Notes: a model not told the origin generated them from the letters alone. Counted from the stretch's first letter, positions 33,817-43,107 are shown. The stretch: DNA of 64,000 nucleotides from an uncultured Ectothiorhodospiraceae bacterium (GCA_937867305.1 CALMKJ010000131.1:1-64000), one strand, 5' to 3'. Numbers and translations: made by a program.

Positions 33817-34833
33817 ATGACGACCGCACCTTCCCCGGAACAGCTCCCTTTGTCCCCGTTGACGTTGGGCCGGCGCCGGTTGGCGTCCGCGGCACCCGTG
33901 GACACCGCAACGGAACGGGTCGTGGACGTGATGGTCGCGTCCGCCAGGATCGGTGAGGACGCCGCGTACCTGGTTCTGGTCGACGGGTTCGGGCCGTTGG
34001 GGTCCACCCTGGTCCGGGGTGCCCGCACCGCTGACGCTCTCGCTGCCGCGTTCGCCCGGTGGGTGGTCGCGTTGCCGACGGACCGGGTGTGGCGGGTAGG
34101 GGTGTCGAACACCCGGTTCCTGGTCGCGTTGGCGCCGTTGGCGTCCGCGTGGCCGCACATCGAGGTCGTGACGGTTCCTGCTGCCCACCCGGTCATGGAG
34201 TTCGCGTTGGGTGAGCTGGACCGGCTGTTCGGTGTCCGACCCGCGCCCGTCGAGCCCGTCGAGACTGGCGACCAGGTTCGCCCGGCACCGGCATCGGTGC
34301 CGACCCGCAGGTGGGTGGTGGCTACCGACGGCTCGTCTGGCAACCGTGGATCCAAGATGCACGGCGGGTTCGGGTGGATGGACGAGCAGGGCCGGTTCGG
34401 GTGCGGGGTGTTGCGTTCCGCGAGCCCGTTGGACGCCGAGCTGACCGCGATCATCAAGATGTTGAGCGCGACCCGGCAGAACCGGCCTTTGCGGGTGCTG
34501 GTCGACTCGGAGGTGGCGATCGTGGTGGCGAAGGCTGCGGCAGCCAGGAAGCCGGTCTGCCCGCGCCGCAACGTCGGTTCGGGCCTGTACAGCCGTCTCG
34601 TGCTGCTGTTGCAGGGGCGTGACGTGGAGTTCGTCCGGGTGAAGGGCCACACGGGTCACCCGTTGAACGAGGGCGCGGACCGGTTGTCGCGTCACGCGCG
34701 CCGCGCCAACGACATGGGGGTGGACGAGTCGTTGTCCGCGTCGTTGCAGGCACAGATCGTCAAGGAGCAGTTGGTTCAGTGGCGGGAGTTGCGTGCCGGT
34801 CAGAGGACCCCGAACGTGCGTACGGCCGGTTGA
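33817..34833 (+). CDS. Ribonuclease H-like protein with N-terminal extension
   Basis: The protein has 338 residues. A type 1 RNase H domain fills about residues 165-310: Asp in VATDGSSGN, Glu in PLDAELTAI, Asp in VLVDSEVA and Asp in LNEGADRLS, with KGHTGH before the last. All four catalytic acids are present, so it should cut RNA in RNA-DNA hybrids, e.g. replication primers. The first 160 residues resemble a degenerate second copy of the same fold without the acids. Confidence 0.85.
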   Translation: MTTAPSPEQLPLSPLTLGRRRLASAAPVDTATERVVDVMVASARIGEDAAYLVLVDGFGPLGSTLVRGARTADALAAAFARWVVALPTDRVWRVGVSNTRFLVALAPLASAWPHIEVVTVPAAHPVMEFALGELDRLFGVRPAPVEPVETGDQVRPAPASVPTRRWVVATDGSSGNRGSKMHGGFGWMDEQGRFGCGVLRSASPLDAELTAIIKMLSATRQNRPLRVLVDSEVAIVVAKAAAARKPVCPRRNVGSGLYSRLVLLLQGRDVEFVRVKGHTGHPLNEGADRLSRHARRANDMGVDESLSASLQAQIVKEQLVQWRELRAGQRTPNVRTAG

Positions 34834-34859
34834 GCCCGGCACCGCGGAGGCGGCGGGTT

Positions 34860-35513
34860 CTACGAAGTGGTGTCGGGTTCGGGGGTACCGAACGATCCCA
34901 CTTTCACGCCGTTGCGCCGGTACGCCTCGTGTTTGACGGCCAGACGAGCCGCCTTCAACGCCTTCTGGTGCAAACCGCCCCACACGCCCGCTGAGGACGA
35001 CTCGGGGTTGGTGAGCGCGTATTCGAGGCATTGGGCGCGGACCGGGCACCAGCCGCACATGAGTTTCGCGTTGGCGAGCTCGTTCCGGGTCACAGCGAAC
35101 ACGGTCGAGTCGGCGCCGATGCACGCGCTCTGGTGCCGCCATTCGCCCGGGGACGCCCCGTACGTGGCGTTGATGATGTCCCACAGCCCGCTTGTGTCGC
35201 CGGTCCTGATGTCGCCGGGGTGCCGGCTGCGCAACAGGTCGGTCCGTTCACCGGCCAGGTGGGCGGCGACTGTGGCAGCCAGTTCGGCGGTCACACGTTC
35301 GATGACGGCTTCGTCGGCGGTCGTGCAGACCCCGCACGCCCCGTTCCGGGGCCCGAGACCGTTGTCGGCCCACGCCTGCTGTTGTTCGGTACTGGCGTGA
35401 CGCCACGCCAGGTCGTGGATGTGGATGGTGTGGCAGCCGGGGCACTTGACGGTGACGACCGCGAACGGTGCCCGTGGCATCGGCACGTGGACGAGTGGTT
35501 CGGCGGTGGTCAT
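34860..35513 (-). CDS. WhiB-family iron-sulfur regulator with N-terminal zinc-ribbon extension
   Basis: The protein has 217 residues; ATGA overlap with the upstream nuclease gene. The C-terminal part has SACIGAD, then CGWCPVRAQC, and GVWGG, the four-Cys cluster and turn motif of WhiB proteins, followed by a basic tail. The N-terminal 110 residues have CPGC and CGVC, an unusual addition; most WhiB proteins are under 140 residues. WhiB proteins bind the primary sigma factor and switch promoters. This one may redirect host transcription toward the element. Confidence 0.87.
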   Translation of the reverse strand: MTTAEPLVHVPMPRAPFAVVTVKCPGCHTIHIHDLAWRHASTEQQQAWADNGLGPRNGACGVCTTADEAVIERVTAELAATVAAHLAGERTDLLRSRHPGDIRTGDTSGLWDIINATYGASPGEWRHQSACIGADSTVFAVTRNELANAKLMCGWCPVRAQCLEYALTNPESSSAGVWGGLHQKALKAARLAVKHEAYRRNGVKVGSFGTPEPDTTS

Positions 35514-36097
35514 GGGACCGCCACCCGCTCCTGGTCGAACGGCACAACGCCAGTGTGCTGGTGCTGCCTGGTGTCCCGGTAGGCGGCCACCCACGCTTCA
35601 ACGGGGGCGAGGAGCACCGGTTCGGTGTTCCCGCCGGTGAGTATGGCGATCCGAAGCTCACGCGGGTACGCCATGAAGCCGTGCGGCCCGTCGTCGTCGC
35701 GCAGCCACGTCAACGCGCGGGACACCATGGCGAACGGGACCGGGTCGACCAGTAGCGGTACCGGCCATTCTTTGACGCAGGCGACCCACTTGACGGAGCC
35801 GTTGCGGGCCCTCGGGTACGGCACCAACCCCAACGCGAGCGGGCGGTCGCCGTTGCTGGCCTGGATACACGCGTCTTTCGCCGAGGAGCGGATGGCTGTG
35901 CCGATCTGGGACATGGCGTAGTTGCGGACCTGGATGGCCACGTCACCGAAGACGTGCAGGTCACCGACGTCCTCTGCCCGGCCGGCCCCTAGGAGGCGTT
36001 GCGCTTTCGGCAGGCACAGCTCCGGGCACTGTTCCTGGAACATCCGGACGGCGTCCAGCTCGGCCCGGTCGCCTTTGGTCTTCGAGGGGTTCGCCAT
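35510..36097 (-). CDS. PD-(D/E)xK nuclease / Holliday-junction resolvase-like protein
   Basis: The protein has 195 residues; ATG 7 nt after a class C signal. SKTKGDRAELDAVRMF, LGAGRAEDVGDLHVFGDVAIQVRNY give the E...GD...QVRN pattern of the restriction-endonuclease-like fold used by resolvases and VRR-Nuc proteins (Gln replaces the usual Glu/Asp before the Lys/Arg). It may process branched DNA in replication or recombination. Activity is uncertain because of the altered motif. Confidence 0.68.
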   Translation of the reverse strand: MANPSKTKGDRAELDAVRMFQEQCPELCLPKAQRLLGAGRAEDVGDLHVFGDVAIQVRNYAMSQIGTAIRSSAKDACIQASNGDRPLALGLVPYPRARNGSVKWVACVKEWPVPLLVDPVPFAMVSRALTWLRDDDGPHGFMAYPRELRIAILTGGNTEPVLLAPVEAWVAAYRDTRQHQHTGVVPFDQERVAVP

Positions 36098-36104
36098 GCC
36101 CGTC

Positions 36105-36131
36105 CTGTGCCATCGGCACCGGCCCGGTGGC
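36105..36131 (-). promoter_or_regulatory. Class C promoter-like signal (GCCACC-N13-TGGCACAG)
   Basis: TGGCACAG (36105-36112) is 7 nt before the ATG at 36097. The hexamer is identical to the copy at position 32. Confidence 0.58.
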
Positions 36132-36165
36132 GCGGAACGAGTTCGGTGCGCGGTGTGCGCAGGCG

Positions 36166-36178
36166 TTGGCGCATGGTG
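36166..36178 (+). promoter_or_regulatory. Class A signal TTGGCGCATGGTG
   Basis: Copy 54 nt ahead of the ATG at 36233. It faces away from the class C signal of the nuclease gene, so the two form a divergent pair. Confidence 0.58.
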
Positions 36179-36232
36179 TGGGACAGACCCGGAGGCAACG
36201 CCTGCGGTTTCCCGTCCCGCCGAGGAGAGAGC

Positions 36233-37135
36233 ATGAACCCAGTACCCCGCCGAGTGGGCCAGCAGGCCCCTGGGACGCAACTGCTGTTGGACGAAGACAT
36301 CATCGAGTCTTCTCGTCGTGCTCGGGCGTTCAGCGAGTTCAGTGGTGTCGCCGTCCGCGACATGGTGCTGACCCCGTTGTCGTCGCTGCCGGTGCCGATC
36401 TACAACTTCGCCACCACTCCCGAAGGCCGCGCCACCGGTCTTCGGCGTTGGGCCGGCACGAAACCGGACGCCATGTGGCACCCGCTCATGTGGTTGCCGC
36501 CGCGGCTGAGCCGCCGGTTCCGGTACAAGGACCTGGCCGGGCGGGAGGTGTACGAGTCGGACCACTTGTGGGCGGCACGGGTTGCGATGGAGCTGCACGC
36601 GTCCGGTCTGTACGACTCGGAGACCGGGCAGTGGGCTGACGTGCTCGCCATGTCGGGGCTCGACGTGACCGACGAGCTGGACCTGGCCCGTGTGGAAGAC
36701 TGGCTGGCCGGCGACCCGGACGACGTGCTGGACGAGATCTCGTTGGACGGGTTCTTCAACACCGACGACCCGACGTGGGCGCTCGTGTCGTTGCTGGCAC
36801 TCGAAGACATGCTGTGGCAGGCGTCTTGGGCGATCACGTCCGACACACTGATCGACCTGGTCGTCTCGGCCCGCGACGTGGACCCGGACCTGGCTGTCTC
36901 AGCCGGTTCGGTGGCCGCGTCGATGGGGTTGTCGCTGCTCAGCGGCGCGGTCGGCGCCGGCGACCCGGTCACCTTGTCGGAGAGGTTCCTGTCCTTGTAC
37001 ACGGTCCTCGAGGAGACGCCTTCGTCTTCTCCGGCAGCCGGGGAAGCACTCGACTCACTCGTCGACGTGCTGGCGTCGGTGCGTGACGCGCATTGGCCGG
37101 CCTTGGACGCCCTGCACACTGCTGACGCGGCCTGA
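36233..37135 (+). CDS. Unknown acidic helical protein, 300 residues
   Basis: ATG with GAGGAGAG upstream and a class A signal. Two parts: a basic/aromatic N-terminal half (LPPRLSRRFRYKDLAGREVY) and an acidic all-helical C-terminal half. No motif recognised. Coupled to the next gene by TGATG. Confidence 0.55.
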   Translation: MNPVPRRVGQQAPGTQLLLDEDIIESSRRARAFSEFSGVAVRDMVLTPLSSLPVPIYNFATTPEGRATGLRRWAGTKPDAMWHPLMWLPPRLSRRFRYKDLAGREVYESDHLWAARVAMELHASGLYDSETGQWADVLAMSGLDVTDELDLARVEDWLAGDPDDVLDEISLDGFFNTDDPTWALVSLLALEDMLWQASWAITSDTLIDLVVSARDVDPDLAVSAGSVAASMGLSLLSGAVGAGDPVTLSERFLSLYTVLEETPSSSPAAGEALDSLVDVLASVRDAHWPALDALHTADAA

Positions 37136-37551
37136 TGAGCGAAACCGACCTGGTCCCTGCGGCGATCCGCCGGTCCCCGACCGGTCGGCTTGTCGTGTCC
37201 GTGGCCGAGATGGTCCTGTGTGAGGACCCGACGTTGGCGGCTGCGGTGTCCCGCCTGTGCACGTACTCGGTTCGCGCCCAGGTGCCGCTGATCGCGACGG
37301 TCGCGTCCGGTGCCGGGAAACGTCACCTGCTGATCGGGGTCGACGGTGTCGTGCACCCGGTTGCGGCTCCGGCCCCGTCGCGCACCGACTACGTCCCGGT
37401 TCCGTTGCCTGACCAGCGCCGTGACCTGGGTGAGTCGGAGACCGACGACCTGACGTCCGCGGAATGGGTCGACCGGTTCATCCTCGACCCGTCTGCCGGC
37501 GAAGAGGAGCCTCCGGTGCGCCGCCGGCGCCGGATCTTCGGCCGGAACTGA
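37135..37551 (+). CDS. Small protein with basic C-terminus, 138 residues
   Basis: The ATG overlaps the previous stop. Central alpha/beta part (LVVSVAEMVLCEDPT, LIATVASGAGKRHLL) and a tail ending RRRRRIFGRN. No family recognised. It lies just ahead of dnaE but is probably in a separate unit because two signals intervene. Confidence 0.5.
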   Translation: MSETDLVPAAIRRSPTGRLVVSVAEMVLCEDPTLAAAVSRLCTYSVRAQVPLIATVASGAGKRHLLIGVDGVVHPVAAPAPSRTDYVPVPLPDQRRDLGESETDDLTSAEWVDRFILDPSAGEEEPPVRRRRRIFGRN

Positions 37552-37556
37552 ACGCG

Positions 37557-37583
37557 GAGCACCCGACGCCGGTTCCCGCACAC
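37557..37583 (+). promoter_or_regulatory. Class B signal with leader (GAGCAC-N13-CCGCACAC)
   Basis: Canonical spacing, but the next start is 74 nt away and is served by a nearer class C box. Tandem signals ahead of dnaE are possible. Confidence 0.5.
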
Positions 37584-37622
37584 CTTCCGAATACACGTAC
37601 ACACCACCGACCCCACGGGTCG

Positions 37623-37649
37623 TCGACCCGCCACCACCAGGTGGCACAG
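37623..37649 (+). promoter_or_regulatory. Class C promoter-like signal (TCGACC-N13-TGGCACAG)
   Basis: TGGCACAG (37642-37649) is 8 nt before the dnaE ATG. Confidence 0.5.
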
Positions 37650-37657
37650 GACCAGAC

Positions 37658-40600
37658 ATGACCACCACCGCCGGCACCGCCACCCCTGACGGGGTCGGTT
37701 CTGGCGGGTTCGTGCACCTGCACGTCCACACCGAGCACAGCAAGCAGGACGGCCTGGCCCGGATCAAAGACCTGGTCCGCAAGGTTGCAGCGTCGGGTCA
37801 GACGGCTGTGGCGATGACCGATCACGGCACGCTCGGTGGGGCATGGAAGTTCCACAAGGCGTGCACCGAGGCCGGCGTGAAGCCGATCCTGGGGGTGGAG
37901 GCGTACCTGGCGTTGGTGCCGGACGGGTCGGACCCGGACGCCCCGGCGCTGGCGTGGGACGACGAGCAGGTGCGGTTCGCGCGCACGTTCCGGATGGAGC
38001 CGGACGCCGAGTCGGGCAAGGTGAAGCGGAACACGAACAACCACTTGACGCTGCTGGCCCGCACCGAGACCGGGTGGCGCAACCTGTGCCGGGTCATGAA
38101 CGCGGCCCAGCAGTCGGTGTACTACAAGCCGCTCATCGACTACGCGCTGTTGAAGCAGCACAGCGAAGGTCTCATCGTGCTGACCGGCTGCCTGGGCGGC
38201 CCGGTCGCGTCGCGAGTGTCGATGGCTCGCACGGACGTGACCCACGACGACGGCACCACAGGCACCATGTGGGACGAGAAGGTCTTGGACGAGGCCCGGG
38301 CCAACTTGGGCCATCTGGCCGAGTGCGTCGGCGCCGAGAACGTGTACGTGGAGCTCATGGAGCACGGCCTGAAAGCCGAGGGCCGCGAACACATCCGGAA
38401 GCTGACCGAGCTCGCCGACGAGGCCGGTGTGAAGGTCGTGGCCACGAACGACTCCCACTTCGTCGACTGCGACGAGCACGAGCACCACGACGAATGGCTG
38501 GTCGCCGGCGAATGGGCGCGCGGCAACAAGGTGTCGTTGGACGACCCGGACCGGTGGCGGTTCAACGGTCACGGGTTCCACCTGAAGACCGAGGCCGAGA
38601 TGCGGTCCATCTACGCCGGTCGCAGGTGGCAGGAGGCGTGCGACAACACTGTCGAGCTGGCGGTCCGCATCGACGACAACGTGCTCCCGGTGACGGGGCT
38701 GCGCATCCCGGTGTTCCCGGTTCCCGACGCCGATGTCTCCGTGTGGGAGGCCGGTGGACCGTGCGAGTCGGTGGTCCGTGACCGCCCGGTGCCGGCGCGT
38801 CGGGTCGGCGGCAAGGTGTTCCCGTCGCCGTCGGCGATGGTGTTGCACCAGCGGGTGCTGGCGGGTGCGAAACGCAAGTACGGGGCGTCGTTCAGCGACG
38901 AGTTGAAAGCCCGGTTGCGGTTCGAGGAAGACGTCGTGTTCACGATGGGTCTGCCCGACTACTTCCTGATCGTCGCGGACGCCGTCGACTGGGCGCGTTC
39001 GGACCGCGGGTACCCGACCCCGGAGTACCCGTTGGGTGAGCCTGGGTGCAAGAAGCCGATCCAGGTGGGTCCGGGCCGCGGGTCCGCTGCCGGGTCCGCC
39101 ATCGCGTACTGCCTCGACATCACCCGTGTGGAGCCGTTGTCGAACGGTCTGCTGTTCGAGCGGTTCCTGGCGACCGACCGGTTGGAGATGCCGGACATCG
39201 ACGTCGACTTCGAGCAGGCGCGCCGCGACGAGGTGTACCTGTACTTGGGGTACCGGTACGGGCACGACAAGGTGGCACGGATCGGTGCGTTCCAGGGGAT
39301 GAAGTCGAAGCGTGCCGTGAAGGACGCGGCACGGATCCACGGGTTCCCGGCCAAGTTCGGGGACAACTTGGCGTCGCTGATCCCGAAAGACGGTGCCGAG
39401 CCGATGCCGTTCGCCCGGATCTTCGAGGAGATCCTCGACCCGGACACCGGCCTGCCGGTCCCGTGCCCGCAAGCCCAGGAGTTCCGTGAGTTCGTCGCCG
39501 GGAACGACGACGCGGTGAAGGTGCTGGCGACTGCTCGCGCGTTCGAGAACGTGGTCGCGGGTGAGGGTCTGCACGCGGCCGGGGTGATCGTGTCGGACGA
39601 GCCGTTGGACGGGCTCATCCCGTTGCGGTGGCAGAAAGCCAAAGGCAGCGACGACGTGTTCCCGATCGCGTTGTGGGACGGCGTCGACATCGACTCGTTC
39701 GGCATGTTGAAGCTGGACGCGTTGGGTCTGGTCAACCTCGACTACATGACGGCGTGCCTGGACAACATCGAGGCGACGACGGGGGTCCGCCTGGACCCGT
39801 ACGTCGACATCCCGCACCCGGACACGGTCGGCGACCCGAAGGTCGACAAGGCGTTCGCGTTGATCCGGGCCGGCCGGACCCAGTCGGTGTTCCAGTTGGC
39901 GTCGTCGGGGATCACCGAGCTGTGCCGCAACGTCGCACCGACCGGGTTCGAGGATCTGTCGGCGATCCTGGCGTTGTACCGGCCGGGCCCGATGGGCGCG
40001 AACATGCACAACATCTACGCGGACCGGAAGAACGGGCGCGAGCAGGTCGACTACAACATCTTCACCTTCGACCCGGCCGAGCAGGCGGTCATCAAGCAGT
40101 CGCTGGCCGACACGTTCGGGGCCGTGGTCTACCAGGAGAGCCTCATGGACCTGGGGTACCGGGTCGCCGGGTTCGACGCACCGCAACGGAACCTGCTGCG
40201 CAAAGCCGTGTCGAAGAAGAAAGCCGACATGGTTGCGAAAGCCCGGACCGCGTTCATGGCGCAAGGCGTCGTCGAGATGACGTTGCCTGACGGCACCCGC
40301 AAGCCGGCGTTCCGGCCCGAGACGTTGGAGACGTTGTGGGTCACGTTCGAGGCGTCCGCCAAGTACCTCTTCAACAAGTCGCACACGATCGCGTACGGCT
40401 ACCTGTCGTACCTGACCGCGTACTTGAAGGCGAACTACCCGACCGAGTACGCCGCGGCCGTGCTGGCGGTGGAGACGAAGGACGAGCGCCGGCTCGCGAT
40501 CATCGCGGACGCCTTGGACGAAGGCATCACGGTGTTGCCGCCGGACGTGAACCGGTCCGCGGTGAAGACGATGCCGGACCCCCACGACCTGCACGCGGTG

Positions 40601-42187
40601 CGGTTCGGCCTCGGCGAGATCCGGGACGTGAAGTCGAACGCGGAGACGATCGTCGCGCACCGTGGCGACCAGCCGTACACCTCGCTCGGCGACCTGCTGG
40701 TCCGGACCCGCGACGAGGAAGGCAGGCTCGGTGTCACGGCGACCGCGGTCGAAGGTCTCGTCGAAGCGGGCGCTTTGGACTCGTTCGGTCCCCGGTTGGG
40801 CCACATGACGGTGGCTCGTGCCGTCGGGTTCGCACCCGACCTGCAGGTCCCGTCCGCCGAATGGGGCGCGTTGGAGAAGGCGAACCGGCAACGGCACCGC
40901 CTCGGGTTCACGGTCGGTGAACACCCGACGGTCACGTACAAGGACGTCATCGAGGAACGCAAAGGCGCGGTGACCGAAGACTTCGACACCGGGGAGGACT
41001 GCTCGACGTTCCAGCGTGTGACGGTCGACGAGGCGGTGAACGCCCCGACGCACCGGGCAACGGTGCTGGGTCTGTTGACCGGGTGGTCTGAACGCATCAC
41101 CAGGTCGGGCGGCCGGATGGCGAACTTCACGATGGAAGGCGAGCGGACCCGGTTGGAAGGTGTCGTGTTCCCGTCGACGTACCAGCGGCTGGTGCGCGCC
41201 GGGTCGGTCCCGTCACCGGGCACGTTGGTCGCGTTGTCGGGGTCGTTGCGGATCGCCCAGGTGTTCAACCGGGACGACGAGGACGAGACCGAGGAGGAGG
41301 AGCGCGTCGAGCTGTACGCCGACCACGCTGCCCGGTTGGACGTGGTGAACGTCCCGGCGTACGCCGAAACCCGGAGCCTGGTGAAGTGGTGCGCCGACAA
41401 CGACGAGAAGCCGTTCGACTACATGCACAAGGTGAAGCTGGCCCGGTTCCTGGTCGACCAGCCCCCTGCCCCCGTGACGCCGCCACCTCCCCCGCCGACC
41501 CGGTTGGACGTGGCGAAGCGCGCGAAGGAGCCGAAGGCTGCGGCAGCGGTCGAGGAGGCCCCGGACACGGGTGTGGTTGCTACGGTCACCGTGCTTGCGA
41601 GCCGTCCGCGGGTCCGGTTCGACAGCACCACGTCGAGCAACGACGGGGTGATCCTGGTGGACGCGGCAGATGACTGCCAGGCGCTCACGGTGGACTCGTT
41701 CGACAGGTTCACCGACGACATCCGGGCCCGGTACTTCAAGGACTCGGCAGGGTTCGACGACGCGTTGCCGCCCCGGACTCTGCCGACGTACGCGCACAGG
41801 TTGAGGAACAAGGGACGGGTAGTCGCTTTGCGGGTCCGGTCCTTGTGCACCGACGCGCCCGGGCACAGGCCCAGCGACCTGCATGAGGACTCCACCGACT
41901 TCGACTGCCAGCACAAGGAGTGCCCGCCCCGGTTCGTGTACCTGCTGGTCAACACCGAGCACAACAACGAGCTGTGCGGGCCGAAGAACCCGAACCCTGC
42001 GATCCGTCTGCTGGCACGCACCATCGAGCAGATCGACGAGGACCAGTGGACGTCGTGTTCGACGCTGCTCAAGGTCGGGCAGGACAAGAACCCGCGACGG
42101 TTCTGGTTCCACGCGTTCACGGGCGACGAAGTGGACGCCGCGATCGCGGAGAACAAGGCGGACCAGACCCTCCTGGTTCAGTCTTGA
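37658..42187 (+). CDS. dnaE: DNA polymerase III alpha subunit with a C-terminal extension
   Basis: The protein has 1,509 residues; bacterial DnaE is usually 1,050-1,200. An N-terminal PHP domain starts HLHVHTEHS (20-28) with MTDHG, so its metal ligands look present. The polymerase core has GRGSAAGSA (about 472) and the catalytic PDIDVDF (about 511-517). An OB-like fold (GVVFPSTYQRL...) lies near 1165. After a Pro-rich linker (about 1270-1280) comes a 230-residue domain with clustered Cys that I do not recognise; it may tether SSB, a clamp or the helicase. It suggests the element replicates with its own C-family polymerase. Confidence 0.93.
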   Translation: MTTTAGTATPDGVGSGGFVHLHVHTEHSKQDGLARIKDLVRKVAASGQTAVAMTDHGTLGGAWKFHKACTEAGVKPILGVEAYLALVPDGSDPDAPALAWDDEQVRFARTFRMEPDAESGKVKRNTNNHLTLLARTETGWRNLCRVMNAAQQSVYYKPLIDYALLKQHSEGLIVLTGCLGGPVASRVSMARTDVTHDDGTTGTMWDEKVLDEARANLGHLAECVGAENVYVELMEHGLKAEGREHIRKLTELADEAGVKVVATNDSHFVDCDEHEHHDEWLVAGEWARGNKVSLDDPDRWRFNGHGFHLKTEAEMRSIYAGRRWQEACDNTVELAVRIDDNVLPVTGLRIPVFPVPDADVSVWEAGGPCESVVRDRPVPARRVGGKVFPSPSAMVLHQRVLAGAKRKYGASFSDELKARLRFEEDVVFTMGLPDYFLIVADAVDWARSDRGYPTPEYPLGEPGCKKPIQVGPGRGSAAGSAIAYCLDITRVEPLSNGLLFERFLATDRLEMPDIDVDFEQARRDEVYLYLGYRYGHDKVARIGAFQGMKSKRAVKDAARIHGFPAKFGDNLASLIPKDGAEPMPFARIFEEILDPDTGLPVPCPQAQEFREFVAGNDDAVKVLATARAFENVVAGEGLHAAGVIVSDEPLDGLIPLRWQKAKGSDDVFPIALWDGVDIDSFGMLKLDALGLVNLDYMTACLDNIEATTGVRLDPYVDIPHPDTVGDPKVDKAFALIRAGRTQSVFQLASSGITELCRNVAPTGFEDLSAILALYRPGPMGANMHNIYADRKNGREQVDYNIFTFDPAEQAVIKQSLADTFGAVVYQESLMDLGYRVAGFDAPQRNLLRKAVSKKKADMVAKARTAFMAQGVVEMTLPDGTRKPAFRPETLETLWVTFEASAKYLFNKSHTIAYGYLSYLTAYLKANYPTEYAAAVLAVETKDERRLAIIADALDEGITVLPPDVNRSAVKTMPDPHDLHAVRFGLGEIRDVKSNAETIVAHRGDQPYTSLGDLLVRTRDEEGRLGVTATAVEGLVEAGALDSFGPRLGHMTVARAVGFAPDLQVPSAEWGALEKANRQRHRLGFTVGEHPTVTYKDVIEERKGAVTEDFDTGEDCSTFQRVTVDEAVNAPTHRATVLGLLTGWSERITRSGGRMANFTMEGERTRLEGVVFPSTYQRLVRAGSVPSPGTLVALSGSLRIAQVFNRDDEDETEEEERVELYADHAARLDVVNVPAYAETRSLVKWCADNDEKPFDYMHKVKLARFLVDQPPAPVTPPPPPPTRLDVAKRAKEPKAAAAVEEAPDTGVVATVTVLASRPRVRFDSTTSSNDGVILVDAADDCQALTVDSFDRFTDDIRARYFKDSAGFDDALPPRTLPTYAHRLRNKGRVVALRVRSLCTDAPGHRPSDLHEDSTDFDCQHKECPPRFVYLLVNTEHNNELCGPKNPNPAIRLLARTIEQIDEDQWTSCSTLLKVGQDKNPRRFWFHAFTGDEVDAAIAENKADQTLLVQS

Positions 42188-42189
42188 AT

Positions 42190-42212
42190 CCTCCCCACGG
42201 CTGAAGCCGGGG
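42190..42212. repeat. IS200/IS605-like end hairpin after dnaE
   Basis: Stem CCCC-A-CGGCT / AGCCGGGGG with one bulged A and a GA loop, within TCCTCCCCACGGCTGAAGCC. This sequence type is common at ends of IS200/IS605 elements. It may be a relic, or it may simply act as the dnaE transcript end. Confidence 0.45.
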
Positions 42213-42253
42213 GCTTCACGCCCCAGACCCCGTCACCAGTGAACGCGTTCAGG

Positions 42254-42280
42254 GTGCATGACCCGGGTGCTCCCGCACAC
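42254..42280 (+). promoter_or_regulatory. Class B promoter-like signal (GTGCAT-N13-CCGCACAC)
   Basis: CCGCACAC (42273-42280) is 9 nt before the ATG at 42290. Confidence 0.66.
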
Positions 42281-42289
42281 GAACAAGGC

Positions 42290-42514
42290 ATGAGTACAGC
42301 TACCGCTGAGACGACCGACGAGTTCACGTTGCTCAACGCCGACCGTTGCGACAGGTGCGGGGCACCCGCGTTGGTGGCGACCGCGCACCTGGCCGGTGTG
42401 TTGATGTTCTGCGCCCACCACGCCAACGAGCACTTGCCGGCGTTGCTGGCCGACGACCGGGTCACCGTGATCGCCGACCAGCGTCACCGGCTCAGTGACG
42501 GGGTTCGGTCGTGA
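42290..42514 (+). CDS. DUF7455-like small zinc protein
   Basis: The protein has 74 residues, class B start. LLNADRCDRCGAPALVATA then MFCAHHANEH matches the short actinobacterial family (DRCDRCG...LxFCxHHxxE) usually annotated as hypothetical or DUF7455. Likely one zinc site. Biological role unknown; common in host chromosomes, so perhaps captured. Confidence 0.72.
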   Translation: MSTATAETTDEFTLLNADRCDRCGAPALVATAHLAGVLMFCAHHANEHLPALLADDRVTVIADQRHRLSDGVRS

Positions 42515-42816
42515 GCGCGTCCGTCACCGACTTCGCGGTCATCACCGCGTCTTCGGTCGAGCCTGCTGTCGCGGACACGGCACCTGACCCGGATGCGCGG
42601 ACCCGCCCTGTGAAGGACTGGTTCTCCGGGTTCTGCGGCCCCGGCAGCGAACCGTGCCGGGACGGGTCCATCGTCAACAAGGTCGGCGAACCGATCCGCT
42701 GGTGCCGCTACATGGCCACGAACGGGTCGAACGCCCCGCTGTTGCACCTGTACTGCGCGTGCGAGTGCCACGACAGCGAACGGGTCCCCGACGACCCGGC
42801 GTACCAGCAGAGCTGA
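42511..42816 (+). CDS. Small Cys-rich protein, 101 residues
   Basis: GTG start overlapping the previous stop. Cys at FCGPGSEPC, WCRY and YCACECH suggest a zinc fold. No family recognised. Confidence 0.55.
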   Translation: MSASVTDFAVITASSVEPAVADTAPDPDARTRPVKDWFSGFCGPGSEPCRDGSIVNKVGEPIRWCRYMATNGSNAPLLHLYCACECHDSERVPDDPAYQQS

Positions 42817-42858
42817 CCCCGCACCCCTCCACCCTGACCTGACAAGGAAGCAACCCCG

Positions 42859-43107
42859 GTGTCCACGACCGACCGTTACGACGACCTGCTCGACGGCCTC
42901 GACCTGTTCGAGGCGTACCTGTCCGGTGACCCCGGCGCTGTCGAAGCGTTCTTGGCGTCGGGCAGTCCCGAGGACCGTTTGGAGTCGGTGCTCACCGTCG
43001 CGCAGATCGTGACGCACACGTTGGAGTCGACCAGCGGCCACGGCACCGGCGAAGTGGTGGAGGCGGTTCGCCGTCAGCTCGTCCACGAACGCGGCAAGAC
43101 CGGCTGA
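42859..43107 (+). CDS. Small acidic helical protein, 82 residues
   Basis: GTG start after AAGGAAG. Acidic helices (YDDLLDGLDLFEAYLSG). No motif. It may belong with the ssb unit. Confidence 0.5.
   Translation: MSTTDRYDDLLDGLDLFEAYLSGDPGAVEAFLASGSPEDRLESVLTVAQIVTHTLESTSGHGTGEVVEAVRRQLVHERGKTG

Noticed and set aside
37478-41053. 1,191-codon open frame on the minus strand
   Set aside because: Antisense to dnaE, which has all catalytic motifs. Product composition is that of a shadow frame.
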